DNA from: JAKACA01 sp049510975
GTDB taxonomy: Bacteria; Actinomycetota; Acidimicrobiia; Acidimicrobiales; Bog-793
NCBI GenBank assembly: GCA_049510975.1
Contig: JBEKYM010000025.1
Coordinates: forward strand, 1 to 64,000
Length of the DNA stretch: 64,000 nt
Reading direction: 5' to 3'
Of the stretch, positions 50,539 through 60,032 are shown piece after piece; the first letter of the stretch is position 1, and each line of letters begins with the position of its first letter. The translations under genes and the position numbers were made by a program. The notes beneath the pieces were generated by a model. It worked only from the letters and a program-made list of their open reading frames with translations. It had not been told where the DNA came from and searched no databases.

Positions 50539-51873
50539 GTGGCTGCCACCCTCATCCGCGACGGCATCGTCCTTCCGATGACGGGGCGCGGCGTCATCCT
50601 CGATCCCGGGTCGGTGCTGCTCGACGGCGACGTCATCGTTGCCGTCGGTTCGCCCGAGGTGGTGGCGGGGCACCCGTTGGCAGCTGAGGCTGTCGTCGTG
50701 GACGCCAGACGGCACGCGGTCATCCCAGGACTCCACAACTGCCACTTGCACTCCGGGTTGCTGCGGGGCACCGCAGAGTCCTTGTCGTTGTGGGACTGGC
50801 TGAAGACCTATGTCGATCCGGCTCATCGAGCCCTCACCCCGGAGATCGCCGCGGCCGCCTCCAGGCTCTGCTACGCCGAGAGCTTGCTCGCCGGCACCAC
50901 CTCGGTCATGGACATGTGGCGCTTCATGGAGGGTTCGGCCGCTGCTGCCGAGCAGGTGGGCCTGCGGGCGACGCTCGTGCCGTACGTCGCCGATGCGGAG
51001 GGTTTCGATTACTTCGAATCGATCGAGTCCAACCGGCGCCTCCTCGAGACCCATCGCAGCGCCGCCGATGGCAGAGTCCGCAGCTGGGTCGGCCTCGAGC
51101 ACCTGTTCTATTGCACGCCGGCCGCTTTTCGAGCCGCCGTGGCGCTCGCGGAGGAGTTCGACACCGGTCTGCACACGCACTCGTCGGAGTCGATCTGGGA
51201 AGTGCAGGAGTGCCTGGCGCGCTTTGGTTGCCGGCCGATCGAGGAGCTGTTCCGGCGGGGTGCACTCTCGCCGCGTAGCGTCGTGGCCCACTGCGTGTGG
51301 CTCGACGACCGCGAGATCGAGCTGCTCGCACAGACGGGAACCAGTGTCGCCCACTGCCCTTGCTCGAACATGAAGCTCGCGTCGGGACCGGCTCGCGTGG
51401 GAGCGATGCGCACCGCCGGCGTGACCGTCGGGCTCGGCAGCGACGGCGAGAAGGAGAACAACAACCTCGACCTCCTCGAGGAGATGAAGTTCGCCTCCCT
51501 GCTGCAGAAGGTCTCGACCCTCGACCCGACGACCGGCGACCCATGGGACGTTCTCGCCATGGCCACCGTCGACGGGGCTCGCGCTCTCGACCTCGACAAG
51601 GTGACCGGGACGCTCGAGGCAGCCAAGCGCGCCGACGTGATCACCGTCGACCTCGGCGGGCTGCACACCACTCCGGTGCTCCATGGCACGGACTTCAACG
51701 TAGCGGCGCACCTCGTTTTCTCCGCCACGGGGCATGACGTGCGCGACGTCTGGGTCGATGGGCGGCGCCTCGTCGAAGAGGGCCGGCCCGTCACCTTCGA
51801 CATCGACTCGATCCGATCGGACGCCCAAGCCGCCGCCGAGGAGCTCTTCGCCCGCCGAGCCGCCCTCTCCTGA
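50539..51873 (+). CDS. Amidohydrolase of the TrzN/MtaD (aminohydrolase) group
   Basis: The 444-residue enzyme has the TIM-barrel metal sites of the cytosine-deaminase-like branch: HNCHLHSG (His69, His71), the third His in HTHSSE, the fourth in VAHCVWL and the Asp in GLGSDGE. Family members deaminate or dechlorinate N-heterocycles such as S-adenosylhomocysteine, guanine and triazines. The substrate here is open; the C-H-L-H, S-S-E and S-D-G motifs are all intact, so it should be active. It is divergent from the HSL-type esterase and followed after 268 bases by the aminoacylase operon. Confidence 0.85.
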   Translation: MAATLIRDGIVLPMTGRGVILDPGSVLLDGDVIVAVGSPEVVAGHPLAAEAVVVDARRHAVIPGLHNCHLHSGLLRGTAESLSLWDWLKTYVDPAHRALTPEIAAAASRLCYAESLLAGTTSVMDMWRFMEGSAAAAEQVGLRATLVPYVADAEGFDYFESIESNRRLLETHRSAADGRVRSWVGLEHLFYCTPAAFRAAVALAEEFDTGLHTHSSESIWEVQECLARFGCRPIEELFRRGALSPRSVVAHCVWLDDREIELLAQTGTSVAHCPCSNMKLASGPARVGAMRTAGVTVGLGSDGEKENNNLDLLEEMKFASLLQKVSTLDPTTGDPWDVLAMATVDGARALDLDKVTGTLEAAKRADVITVDLGGLHTTPVLHGTDFNVAAHLVFSATGHDVRDVWVDGRRLVEEGRPVTFDIDSIRSDAQAAAEELFARRAALS

Positions 51874-52141
51874 GGACCGGGCGGCGGGACGCCCGGCGAG
51901 CGATGGGGACGGGGCCAAGGTTCAAGTTTGGGCCCCGAGGTGCTCGAGCTTTCGTGGCTCCTTGACCCACAACCTCAAGCACCTTCCCACTGGGCGCCGG
52001 GAAAGGCGCCGGGAAGGCGGGCAAACGTAGGATAGGGGCACGGCTCGAGGAGGGGAATCGGGCCGCACGCCGGCGGGAGCAGGCTCGCTCGGCCACCGAT
52101 ACGCCTGCGGGCCAGACGACTCACCAGAGGAGACCCACCCC

Positions 52142-53845
52142 ATGTCGCACGACCTCGTCATCGCCGGCGGTTCTGTCGTCGACGGGCAGGGCGGCCCCGC
52201 CCGCCCAGCCGACGTCGCGATCGACGGAGACCGCATCACGGCCGTCACCGAGCCGGGCCGAGCCGGCGCCGCCAAGCGGACCATCGACGCCGACGGGACG
52301 GTGGTGACACCGGGCGTGGTCGATGTGCACGCCCACTACGACGGACAGGCCACTTGGGACTCCCAGATGACGCCGTCGTCGTGGCACGGCGTCACGACCG
52401 TCGTCATGGGCAATTGCGGCGTGGGCTTTGCCCCCGTCCGCCCGGCTGACCACGACGCTCTCGTCGAGTTGATGGAAGGCGTGGAGGACATCCCGGGTAC
52501 GGCCTTGCACGAAGGCCTTGCCTGGGATTGGGAGAGCTTCCCGGAATACCTGGACGCCCTCGACCGTCGCCGGCGCGACATCGACATCGCCGCCCAGGTC
52601 CCCCATGGCGCCCTTCGCCTCTACGTCATGGGAGAACGGGGTTCGCGGCGCGACGACGCCACCGACGACGAGATCGCCGCCATGGGCCGGCTGGCCGCCG
52701 AAGCCGTCAGAGCGGGGGCGCTCGGTTTCACGACCTCGAGGACCCGCAACCACCGCACGAGCACCGGTGACTGGACCCCGACGCTGACCGCTGCCGCCAA
52801 TGAGCTCGCCGGTATCGCGGCGGCGATCGGCGAGACCGGCGCCGGCGTGCTCGAGGTCGTCTCCGACTTCGCCGACGAGGACGCCGAACTGGAAACGGTC
52901 TTGGGCATGGCGGCGGCGTCAGGGCGCCCGCTGTCGATCTCCGTCGTGCAGCACAGCGTCCGGCCACAGGCGTGGCGCCGGCTGCTCGCCGCCATCACCG
53001 ACGCCAACCTGGCCGGCCTGGAGGTGACCGCCCAGGTGGCCGCTCGCCCGGTCGGTGTGCTCCTCGGTGTACGCCTGACGTTGAGCCCGCTCGGGGCGTC
53101 CATGACGGCGCGTAGCCTCGGCGGCGACCTGGAGAAGCTGCGCAACGAGGACGTACGCGCCACGGTGCTGGCCGAGATGGCGGAGCGACCGTCGTTGTTC
53201 TCCTGGGATCAGATGTTCTGCCTCGACGACCCGCCCGACTATGAGCCGGCGCCGGAAGCGAGCGTGGCCTCGCTGGCCGGGCGGCTCGGGGTGACGGCGC
53301 CGGAGTTCGTCTACGACCGCCTCGTCTCCGGCGAAGGCGATGCCCTCTTCTACGTGCCCTTCCTCAATTACGTCGACGGCGACCTCGAGGCGGTCCGCGA
53401 GATGCTCTGCCACCCCTTTGCGGTGCTCGGACTGGCCGACGGCGGAGCCCACGTCGGCACCATCTGTGACGGCAGCTTCCCGAGCACGATGCTGACCCAT
53501 TGGGTACGCGACAGGACCCGGGGGGAACGGCTCAGCCTCGAGCACGTCGTCGCCATGCAGACGTCGCGGACGGCCCGCATGGCCGGGCTGCTCGACCGAG
53601 GCGTGATCGCCCCCGGTTACCGAGCGGACCTCAACGTGATCGACCTCGAGCACCTCACCGTGCGCGCGCCCACGGTCCACTTCGACCTGCCCGCCGGAGG
53701 CCGGCGGTTGCTGCAACGAGCCGACGGGTACCTGCACACCTTCGTGGCCGGCACCGAGACCTACGTCAGCGGCGAGCACACGGGAGCCTTGCCCGGACGC
53801 CTCGTCCGCGGTCATCAACCCGCCCCGGAAGGAGCCCGCCCATGA
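52142..53845 (+). CDS. N-acyl-D-amino-acid deacylase-like amidohydrolase
   Basis: A 567-residue amidohydrolase-family-3 member. The N-terminal beta sandwich has the V-I-A-G-G-x-V-V-D-G motif (LVIAGGSVVDGQGGPARPAD), followed by the metal site VDVHAHYDGQ (near 61-70) and WHGVTTVVMGNCGVGFAP with the conserved Cys ligand, then a C-terminal G-L-A-D-G-G-A-H. This is the pattern of D-aminoacylases and related acyl-amide hydrolases. Its stop overlaps the next gene (ATGA), so the two are made together. A substrate with an acylated amine or an imide is likely. No good ribosome site is seen except AGGAGACCC before the ATG. Confidence 0.88.
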   Translation: MSHDLVIAGGSVVDGQGGPARPADVAIDGDRITAVTEPGRAGAAKRTIDADGTVVTPGVVDVHAHYDGQATWDSQMTPSSWHGVTTVVMGNCGVGFAPVRPADHDALVELMEGVEDIPGTALHEGLAWDWESFPEYLDALDRRRRDIDIAAQVPHGALRLYVMGERGSRRDDATDDEIAAMGRLAAEAVRAGALGFTTSRTRNHRTSTGDWTPTLTAAANELAGIAAAIGETGAGVLEVVSDFADEDAELETVLGMAAASGRPLSISVVQHSVRPQAWRRLLAAITDANLAGLEVTAQVAARPVGVLLGVRLTLSPLGASMTARSLGGDLEKLRNEDVRATVLAEMAERPSLFSWDQMFCLDDPPDYEPAPEASVASLAGRLGVTAPEFVYDRLVSGEGDALFYVPFLNYVDGDLEAVREMLCHPFAVLGLADGGAHVGTICDGSFPSTMLTHWVRDRTRGERLSLEHVVAMQTSRTARMAGLLDRGVIAPGYRADLNVIDLEHLTVRAPTVHFDLPAGGRRLLQRADGYLHTFVAGTETYVSGEHTGALPGRLVRGHQPAPEGARP

Positions 53846-54969
53846 CTCGTGCCTACCCCGTCATCAGCGCCGACTCGCACATCACCGAGCCGCCCAACAC
53901 CTACATCGACTTCATCGACCCGGGGTTCCGTGACCGAGCCCCCCACCTGGTCGACGGCGGTGCCGACGTCGGCGACCTGTTCGTGATCGACGGCATGAAG
54001 ACGCCCGTCCCGATGGGCCTCGTGGCGGCTGCGGGCAAGCCGGCGGAGGAGATACGCGTGATGGGCGTCCGTTTCGGGGACCTCCACCGCTCCGGCTGGG
54101 ATCCGCAGGCGCGCAGGGCCGATCAGGAGCGCGACGGCGTCAGTGCCGAGATCATCTACCCGACCGTGGGCATGCAGATCTGCAACCACCGAGACGGCGA
54201 CTACAAGAAGGCGTGCTTCGACGCCTACAACCGCTGGATCGCCACGTACTGCGCGGCGTCACCGGACCGGCTGCTCGGCGCCGGCCAGACCGCTTTGCGC
54301 TCGCCGGAGGAGGGCATCTCCGACCTCGAGTCGATCAAGGCGCTCGGACTGCGCGGTGTCATGATGCCGGGCGACCCCGCCTACGAGGAGGACTACGACT
54401 CCAAAGCCTGGGATCCGTTCTGGGAGGCTGCCACCGACCTCGGACTGCCCCTCTCGTTCCACATCCTCACGTCGCGCATCGGCCAGACACGCGGCCCCCG
54501 GCTGAACGGCTTCCTGTCGGTCGTGCGCGGCTGCCAGGACATCATGGGAACGCTCGTCTTCGGCGCCGTCTTCGAACGCCATCCGAAGCTCAAGGTCGTG
54601 TGCGTCGAAGCCGACGCCGGCTGGGTCCCTCACTTCATGTACCGCATGGACCACGCCTTCGACCGCCACCGTCACTGGATGCAGCCCGAGCAGGAGCTCA
54701 ACAAGGCACCCTCGGAGTACTTCGCCGAGAACATCTACGTCACGTTCCAGGACGACTGGACCGCTTTCCAGCAAGCCGACCACATGAACTGGAAGCGCTT
54801 GATGTGGGCGAACGATTTCCCGCACTCGGACTCGACCTGGCCATGGAGCCAGGAGATGCTCGACCGGCACACCGCCTCGCTGAGCGACGAGCAGACCGAA
54901 GCCATCTTGTGTGGCAACGTGGCCGATCTGTACGGCATCGACGTGGCCGCCCTGGCTGCGGCATCGTAG
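53842..54969 (+). CDS. Amidohydrolase-2 (ACMSD-like) protein
   Basis: This 375-residue protein has the amidohydrolase_2 opening PVISADSHITEPPNTY, an Asp-x-His metal site, a second His in LSFHILTSR and the acid in WANDFPHSDSTWP, as in 2-amino-3-carboxymuconate semialdehyde decarboxylase-like enzymes. Related proteins often stand beside flavin monooxygenases in actinobacterial catabolic clusters. Decarboxylation or ring-amide hydrolysis are both possible. The ATG overlaps the aminoacylase stop, with GGAAGGAG upstream. A flavoprotein gene follows 45 bases later. Confidence 0.85.
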   Translation: MTRAYPVISADSHITEPPNTYIDFIDPGFRDRAPHLVDGGADVGDLFVIDGMKTPVPMGLVAAAGKPAEEIRVMGVRFGDLHRSGWDPQARRADQERDGVSAEIIYPTVGMQICNHRDGDYKKACFDAYNRWIATYCAASPDRLLGAGQTALRSPEEGISDLESIKALGLRGVMMPGDPAYEEDYDSKAWDPFWEAATDLGLPLSFHILTSRIGQTRGPRLNGFLSVVRGCQDIMGTLVFGAVFERHPKLKVVCVEADAGWVPHFMYRMDHAFDRHRHWMQPEQELNKAPSEYFAENIYVTFQDDWTAFQQADHMNWKRLMWANDFPHSDSTWPWSQEMLDRHTASLSDEQTEAILCGNVADLYGIDVAALAAAS

Positions 54970-55014
54970 GAACCGTCATGGTCGCAACGACCTGCGAACC
55001 GGGGATGTTTCACT

Positions 55015-56811
55015 ATGAGTGACAGCACCGTGATCGACAAGGAGGCGCTCCGGCGCAAGTACCTGGAGGAGCGGAACAAGCGCCTGCGCCCGGACGGCAA
55101 CAACCAGTACCTGCGCGTGACGGGCCACCTCGCCCACTATCTGACGGACCCGGCTGCTCCGGTCGTCGAGCGTGAGCCCAAGACCGATCACGTCACCGTG
55201 GCGTTCATCGGCGGAGGCTTCGCCGGTCTCGTCACCGGCGCGCGCCTGAAAGAAGCCGGCATCGACGACGTCCGGATCGTCGAGAAGGGTGGGGACTTCG
55301 GCGGCACCTGGTATTGGAACCGCTATCCGGGCGCCCAGTGCGACACAGCGTCGTTCGTGTACATGCCGTTGCTGGAGGAGACCGGCCACATGCCGTCGGA
55401 GAAGTACGCCCACGGCCCCGAGATCCTCGAGCACTGCCAGCGGATCGGCAAGCACTTCGGCCTCTACGACAACGCTTTGTTCCACACCGAGGTCGTCGAT
55501 CTCGCCTGGCAGGAGGCCGACTCCCGTTGGCTCGTGTCGACCAACCGCGGCGACGCCTTCACCGCCCAGTTCGTAGCGATGGGCACGGGGCCCTTGCACG
55601 TCCCGAAGCTTCCCGGCATCCCCGGTATCGAGTCGTTCACCGGTCACTCGTTCCACACGAGCCGGTGGGACTACGCCTACACGGGCGGCGATCCGTCCGG
55701 AGCACCCATGACCGGCCTTTCCGACCGGCGCGTCGCCATCATCGGCACGGGCGCAACGGCCGTCCAGTGCGTGCCCCACCTTGCCGCCGCCTGCAAGGAG
55801 CTGTACGTCTTCCAGCGGACTCCTTCGTCGGTCGACGTACGCGCCAACCACCCGACCGACCCGGAATGGTTCGCCGAGATGGCGACGCCCGGATGGCAGC
55901 AGCGCTGGCTCGACAACTTCGCCTCCAACCAGACCGGTGGCATGGCCGAGGAGGACCTCGTCATGGACGGATGGACCGATATCGCCCGGCGTGTGCGGGA
56001 AAAGATCATGGGACTGCCTCGCGAGGGACTCACGCCGGCGATGGTGATGGAAGCCTTCGAGGACTCGGACTTCGAGAAGATGGAGGAGATCCGGGCGCGC
56101 ATCGACTCGATCGTGAAGGACCCGGGCACTGCCCGCGACCTCAAAGCGTGGTACCGGCAGCTGTGCAAGCGGCCCTGCTTCCACGACGAGTACCTGCAGG
56201 CCTTCAACGTCCCGGGGACCCACCTCGTGCACACCGACGGCAAAGGCGTCGAACGGATCACCGAGACCTCCGTCGTGGCGGCGGGTCGGGCTTATGAGGT
56301 CGACTGCATCATCTATGCGTCGGGTTTCGAGGTCGGTACCGAGTACGAACGGCGGGCCGGCTACGACATGGCCGGACGACACGGGCTTCGTCTCTCGCAG
56401 CACTGGTCGGAGGGGATGCGCACGTTGCACGGGATCCACGTCCACGGGTACCCGAACGCCTTCATCGTGCAGCCGACTCAGGGTGCCAACCTGATCTCCA
56501 ACATCCCCCACAACCTCACCGAAGCCGGCAAGACGATCGCGGCGGTCGTCGCCCATGCCATCGCCGGCGGTTTCAACGAGGTCGAGGTGACCAAAGAAGC
56601 CGAGGAGGCCTGGATCGAGCTGCTCCTGTCCGGCGGTGGAATGATGCTCGGCTCGCCGGACTGCACGCCCGGTTATTACAACAACGAAGGCCAGGATCCG
56701 GGTCCACGAGGACGCTTCAACGTCGGGTACCCGCAGGGGGCCATGGCCTACTTCCAGTACATCGACCAATGGCGCGCGTCCGGCGCCTTCGAGGGTCTCG
56801 CCTTCGGCTGA
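55015..56811 (+). CDS. Baeyer-Villiger-type flavin monooxygenase
   Basis: The 598-residue enzyme has an FAD Rossmann motif (FIGGGFAG, near 64-71), the BVMO fingerprint FTGHSFHTSRWD (F-x-G-x3-H-x3-W) near 208, and a second nucleotide motif GTGATA (near 243) for NADPH. The signature is that of cyclohexanone/steroid-type monooxygenases, which insert oxygen next to a ketone to form esters or lactones. The esterases and amidohydrolases around it are suitable for the next hydrolysis steps. It follows the amidohydrolase-2 gene and is likely in the same operon. The N-terminal 50 residues before the FAD motif are a usual extension of this group. Confidence 0.92.
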   Translation: MSDSTVIDKEALRRKYLEERNKRLRPDGNNQYLRVTGHLAHYLTDPAAPVVEREPKTDHVTVAFIGGGFAGLVTGARLKEAGIDDVRIVEKGGDFGGTWYWNRYPGAQCDTASFVYMPLLEETGHMPSEKYAHGPEILEHCQRIGKHFGLYDNALFHTEVVDLAWQEADSRWLVSTNRGDAFTAQFVAMGTGPLHVPKLPGIPGIESFTGHSFHTSRWDYAYTGGDPSGAPMTGLSDRRVAIIGTGATAVQCVPHLAAACKELYVFQRTPSSVDVRANHPTDPEWFAEMATPGWQQRWLDNFASNQTGGMAEEDLVMDGWTDIARRVREKIMGLPREGLTPAMVMEAFEDSDFEKMEEIRARIDSIVKDPGTARDLKAWYRQLCKRPCFHDEYLQAFNVPGTHLVHTDGKGVERITETSVVAAGRAYEVDCIIYASGFEVGTEYERRAGYDMAGRHGLRLSQHWSEGMRTLHGIHVHGYPNAFIVQPTQGANLISNIPHNLTEAGKTIAAVVAHAIAGGFNEVEVTKEAEEAWIELLLSGGGMMLGSPDCTPGYYNNEGQDPGPRGRFNVGYPQGAMAYFQYIDQWRASGAFEGLAFG

Positions 56812-56930
56812 ACGGCGGGTGGATCGGCCGAGGGCCTTCGGGGGCCGATCGCCGCGCCCACAAGATGTTGGGGATCTGGGAACATTGCACCAATCCGGAA
56901 GCAGAGACGCTTCCAGGAAAGGGGCACGCC

Positions 56931-58421
56931 ATGAGCCGTCCGAGCCGGGTCGCCGCGTTCACCGGTGCATTGCTGGCGGTGATGTTGCTCCCGGCGGCGA
57001 CGGCGGCAGCCGCGACGAGCACTGCCACGCCGTCTCTCAGCGTGTCGCCGTCGAGCGGGCTGCGGATCGGCCAGATCGTGACCGTGACCGGCAGCAACCT
57101 GCCGGGCGACATCTACCTCGCCGAGTGCGAGCACGCAGCCACGAGCGGATCTGGCTGCGGCAACCACGACTTCGCCGTCGATGTCGTCGATGGTTCGATC
57201 CGTACGCCGATGGAGGTCATCCGGCACCCCCTTGGCTTGAAGGGGCCTGACTGCGCCAAGGCTGGAGCCTGCGAGATCGCCGTCCTCGCCTTCGACCGAG
57301 GCAACTCGGTGCTGGCGGCCACCGGCATCTCGTTCGACCCGAATGCCGCCCCGGTCGTCCCGCACGTGTCGGTCACCCCCTCGACCGGGCTGGCGCCCAC
57401 ACAATGGGTGACCGTCACCGCAACCGGGCTGGCACCGCTTGCCACCGTGCAGATCTTCGAATGCGACGGTCTGGCGTCATCGCGTGCGGGGCTCCTGCAG
57501 CACTGCGGGATCCCCGGCTACGGCTATCCGGACGGCGGGTTTCGCTTCGACACCCACCAGACGACCGATGTCGGCAGCCTGGCGCTGCGTATCCGGGCAG
57601 ACTCGAGCCTCATCAGCCCGTTCGACGGAGACGCCGTTGCCAACTGCGAAGTGTCTCCCGGGTGCGAGTTCGTGTTCCTCACCTTCGACCCGGCCAGCCC
57701 GACGTTCAGCCCGCGGATACCCATCACGTTCAATCCGGCAGCGAGACCGGTGACCCCCGTGGAGACCGTGAGCGCCACCTCCGACTTGGCGAACGGCCAG
57801 ACCGTCACGGTCGCCGGCGGCCCGTTCCTGCCTGGTGAGGCGGTTGCCGTGCGCGAGTGCCCGTCGGCCACGCCGGTGTGGGAGAACTGCTCGTTGGACG
57901 ATATCGCCACCGGCGTCGCCAACGCTGCCGGTCAGGCTTCCATCCGCTTCGACGTCGTCGAGAAGTCCGGCTCAGGGCCGGTCGAGAACTGCACGACCGA
58001 ACAGTGCTCGCTACTGATCGTCGGCCAGGACGACGTCTGGTACTCGGCCTGGACGCCCATTGACATCAACCCCGCCCTGCCGACCCAACGCCCGAAGGGG
58101 ACGGTGACGCCGGCCACCGGACTCTCCAACGGAACACTCGTCACCGTGGCGGGGTCCGGGTTCCTCCCGGGCGCACCGCTCAACATCGAGGAGTGCCTCC
58201 GCAGCGGCGCCGACTGCGAGTTCATTGGCAACAGCGGGGCGGTCGGCGCCGACAGCACCGGGTCGGTGGACTTCGGCGTCGCCGTCGTGAGCGAGCTCGA
58301 GGTCTTCAACAACTCAGGACCGGTGAACGTGTCCTGCGGCCTTTCCGGCTGCATGCTGCTGCTCGTGAACCTCCAGGACGCCGAGCAGCGGGTCATCACG
58401 CCGATCGACTTCACGAGTTGA
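56931..58421 (+). CDS. Secreted protein with four neocarzinostatin-like domains
   Basis: A 496-residue exported protein: Sec signal (VAAFTGALLAVMLLPAATAA, cleavage near 28), then four tandem domains of about 115 residues. Each begins with S-P-S-x-G-L-x-x-G-Q-x-V-T-V-x-G (for example VSPSSGLRIGQIVTVTG, VTPSTGLAPTQWVTVTATG, VTPATGLSNGTLVTVAGSG) and has the paired cysteines of the neocarzinostatin family. In the enediyne apoproteins this fold holds a chromophore; the multi-domain secreted forms of actinomycetes have no known ligand. No enediyne genes are nearby. An AGGAAAGGGG ribosome site precedes the ATG. Confidence 0.75.
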   Translation: MSRPSRVAAFTGALLAVMLLPAATAAAATSTATPSLSVSPSSGLRIGQIVTVTGSNLPGDIYLAECEHAATSGSGCGNHDFAVDVVDGSIRTPMEVIRHPLGLKGPDCAKAGACEIAVLAFDRGNSVLAATGISFDPNAAPVVPHVSVTPSTGLAPTQWVTVTATGLAPLATVQIFECDGLASSRAGLLQHCGIPGYGYPDGGFRFDTHQTTDVGSLALRIRADSSLISPFDGDAVANCEVSPGCEFVFLTFDPASPTFSPRIPITFNPAARPVTPVETVSATSDLANGQTVTVAGGPFLPGEAVAVRECPSATPVWENCSLDDIATGVANAAGQASIRFDVVEKSGSGPVENCTTEQCSLLIVGQDDVWYSAWTPIDINPALPTQRPKGTVTPATGLSNGTLVTVAGSGFLPGAPLNIEECLRSGADCEFIGNSGAVGADSTGSVDFGVAVVSELEVFNNSGPVNVSCGLSGCMLLLVNLQDAEQRVITPIDFTS

Positions 58422-58442
58422 CGACGGCGTCGCCGCGCCCGA

Positions 58443-59909
58443 TCAGTCGAGGAGCTCCACGAGGGGAAAGGACCGGTGCGCCCGCGACGGCGTGAGGTAG
58501 TTCTGGCGGTGTGTTGTCTCGAGGACGTCCATGAAGGCGGTCCGCTGAGCGGCGGCGCCGACGCTGGGCTTGTCCTGGAACTCGCCGTCCATGGCCTCGC
58601 GGATCTGCTGGAAGAAGAAGCTCGACGGGACGTAGGAGAGAAAGTGGAGCCCGGCCACCGGACCGGGACCCTCCCCGTCGACGTCGGGGTTCGAGCTGTA
58701 GGCAAAGGGGTGGTCGACCGTGTTGAAGTCCGCCCGCACCGGAATCGCCGTGAGCGCCGGGTAGACGTTGCCGTACACGTCGGTCGTCGAGCTTTGCAGG
58801 CGGGAGATCGACTGCATGGACGACGAGTGGCCGACGGTGTGATAGCGAGCGGCGTCGGCATAGACGTCGGCCTCGCTCTCCACCTCGGGCGAGCCCGATT
58901 CCGGGATCGTCTGCGTGCCCGTCCGCGTGATCGCCGGGTTGGCGACGCGGGGCGTGAACAGTGCCGCCACGCGGGTGTCGTAGGTCTGGGCGTACCAGCT
59001 CTGCAGATCCTCGTAGATGTGTGACAGCGCCAGCGTCGTCCCCATGGCGAAGTAGCTCGTCCTCGACTGATTCGTCATGCCGAGCGACTCGAGGTTGGCG
59101 ATGACGCCCGGACCGAGGGCACTCCGCTGGGTCGAGGTGAAGCCGAGGAAGAGCTCGGCCGTATTGGGGATCGAGTCCGCCGCGGGCAGCTTGTTGGCAA
59201 GGGCGAAGCGCTTTGTCAGGCTCTGGCCACCTTGGCCGAGCCGGGTCGCATCCACGAAACCCATCCGCCGGCTCGTCACCTTGAACAGCCCGCCGACGGC
59301 CCCCGTGAAGAGGCTCTCGTACGCCGTGGCGATGTGATCTGGTGAGTCGCTCGCCATGACCACGCACAGGTCGTTCGCCTCGAGCACCGAAGTGGCCGGG
59401 TCGGTCGTGAAGCGGATCGAGTCGAGCAGGGCCGGTGTCGTGACGCCGAGCAGCTTGGACGCACGCAAGTCGATGGGTGCGTACTTGTCCCACACCGGCG
59501 CCAGCGTGCTGCTGCGGAAATAGGGAAGGCCCCAGCACACGGCAAGGCCCAACCCCGCCGGCGTGTAGTCGAGCAGCCCGCTGCGCTCGAGCTCGCCGAG
59601 AGCTGCGCTGAGCCTGGCCTGGGCGGACTTGAGGGCGGTGACGGTGAGCTCGACGACGAGCGTGGCGGTGACGACCTCGTGGAACAACGGGGGCACGCTC
59701 ACGACGACCCCGTTGTCGGTGATCGAGGCCGTACCCGAGAACAGATACTGCTCGCCCGGCAGCGGGGCCGACTTCGGGCTGGCGAAGCGGCGCGGCTTGG
59801 ACTCGGCCAGCTGCTCGACGAGGCGGTAGGCGCTGCGGCCCCCGGCAGCGGCCGCCACCGACATCCCGAGAAACCCTCGCCGGCTCAGCGCACGATCATC
59901 GATCCCCAT
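58443..59909 (-). CDS. Tat-exported DyP-peroxidase-like protein
   Basis: This 488-residue protein has a twin-arginine signal (LSRRGFLGMSVAAAAGG) and a body that resembles the DyP/DUF7405-type fold: LAVCWGLPYFRSSTLAPVWD near the N-terminus and GLHFLSYVPSSFFFQQIREA near the C-terminus, the position of the DyP GLLF-x-x-x-Q strand. I do not find the DyP GXXDG motif, so a heme peroxidase activity is doubtful. Export in folded form suggests a cofactor. The gene is convergent with the neocarzinostatin-like gene and divergent from the next hydrolase. Confidence 0.55.
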   Translation of the reverse strand: MGIDDRALSRRGFLGMSVAAAAGGRSAYRLVEQLAESKPRRFASPKSAPLPGEQYLFSGTASITDNGVVVSVPPLFHEVVTATLVVELTVTALKSAQARLSAALGELERSGLLDYTPAGLGLAVCWGLPYFRSSTLAPVWDKYAPIDLRASKLLGVTTPALLDSIRFTTDPATSVLEANDLCVVMASDSPDHIATAYESLFTGAVGGLFKVTSRRMGFVDATRLGQGGQSLTKRFALANKLPAADSIPNTAELFLGFTSTQRSALGPGVIANLESLGMTNQSRTSYFAMGTTLALSHIYEDLQSWYAQTYDTRVAALFTPRVANPAITRTGTQTIPESGSPEVESEADVYADAARYHTVGHSSSMQSISRLQSSTTDVYGNVYPALTAIPVRADFNTVDHPFAYSSNPDVDGEGPGPVAGLHFLSYVPSSFFFQQIREAMDGEFQDKPSVGAAAQRTAFMDVLETTHRQNYLTPSRAHRSFPLVELLD

Positions 59910-60032
59910 GTCGAGCTCCCTTGGCGCCGGACGGCAGGAGCTTCAATGTAGTGATCGGTGCTGCCCGGCAGGCATCGCCTCGCAACGTTCCGGCTGAGGA
60001 CCGCCGCAACCGTCGCATCTAAGGTGAGCCGC

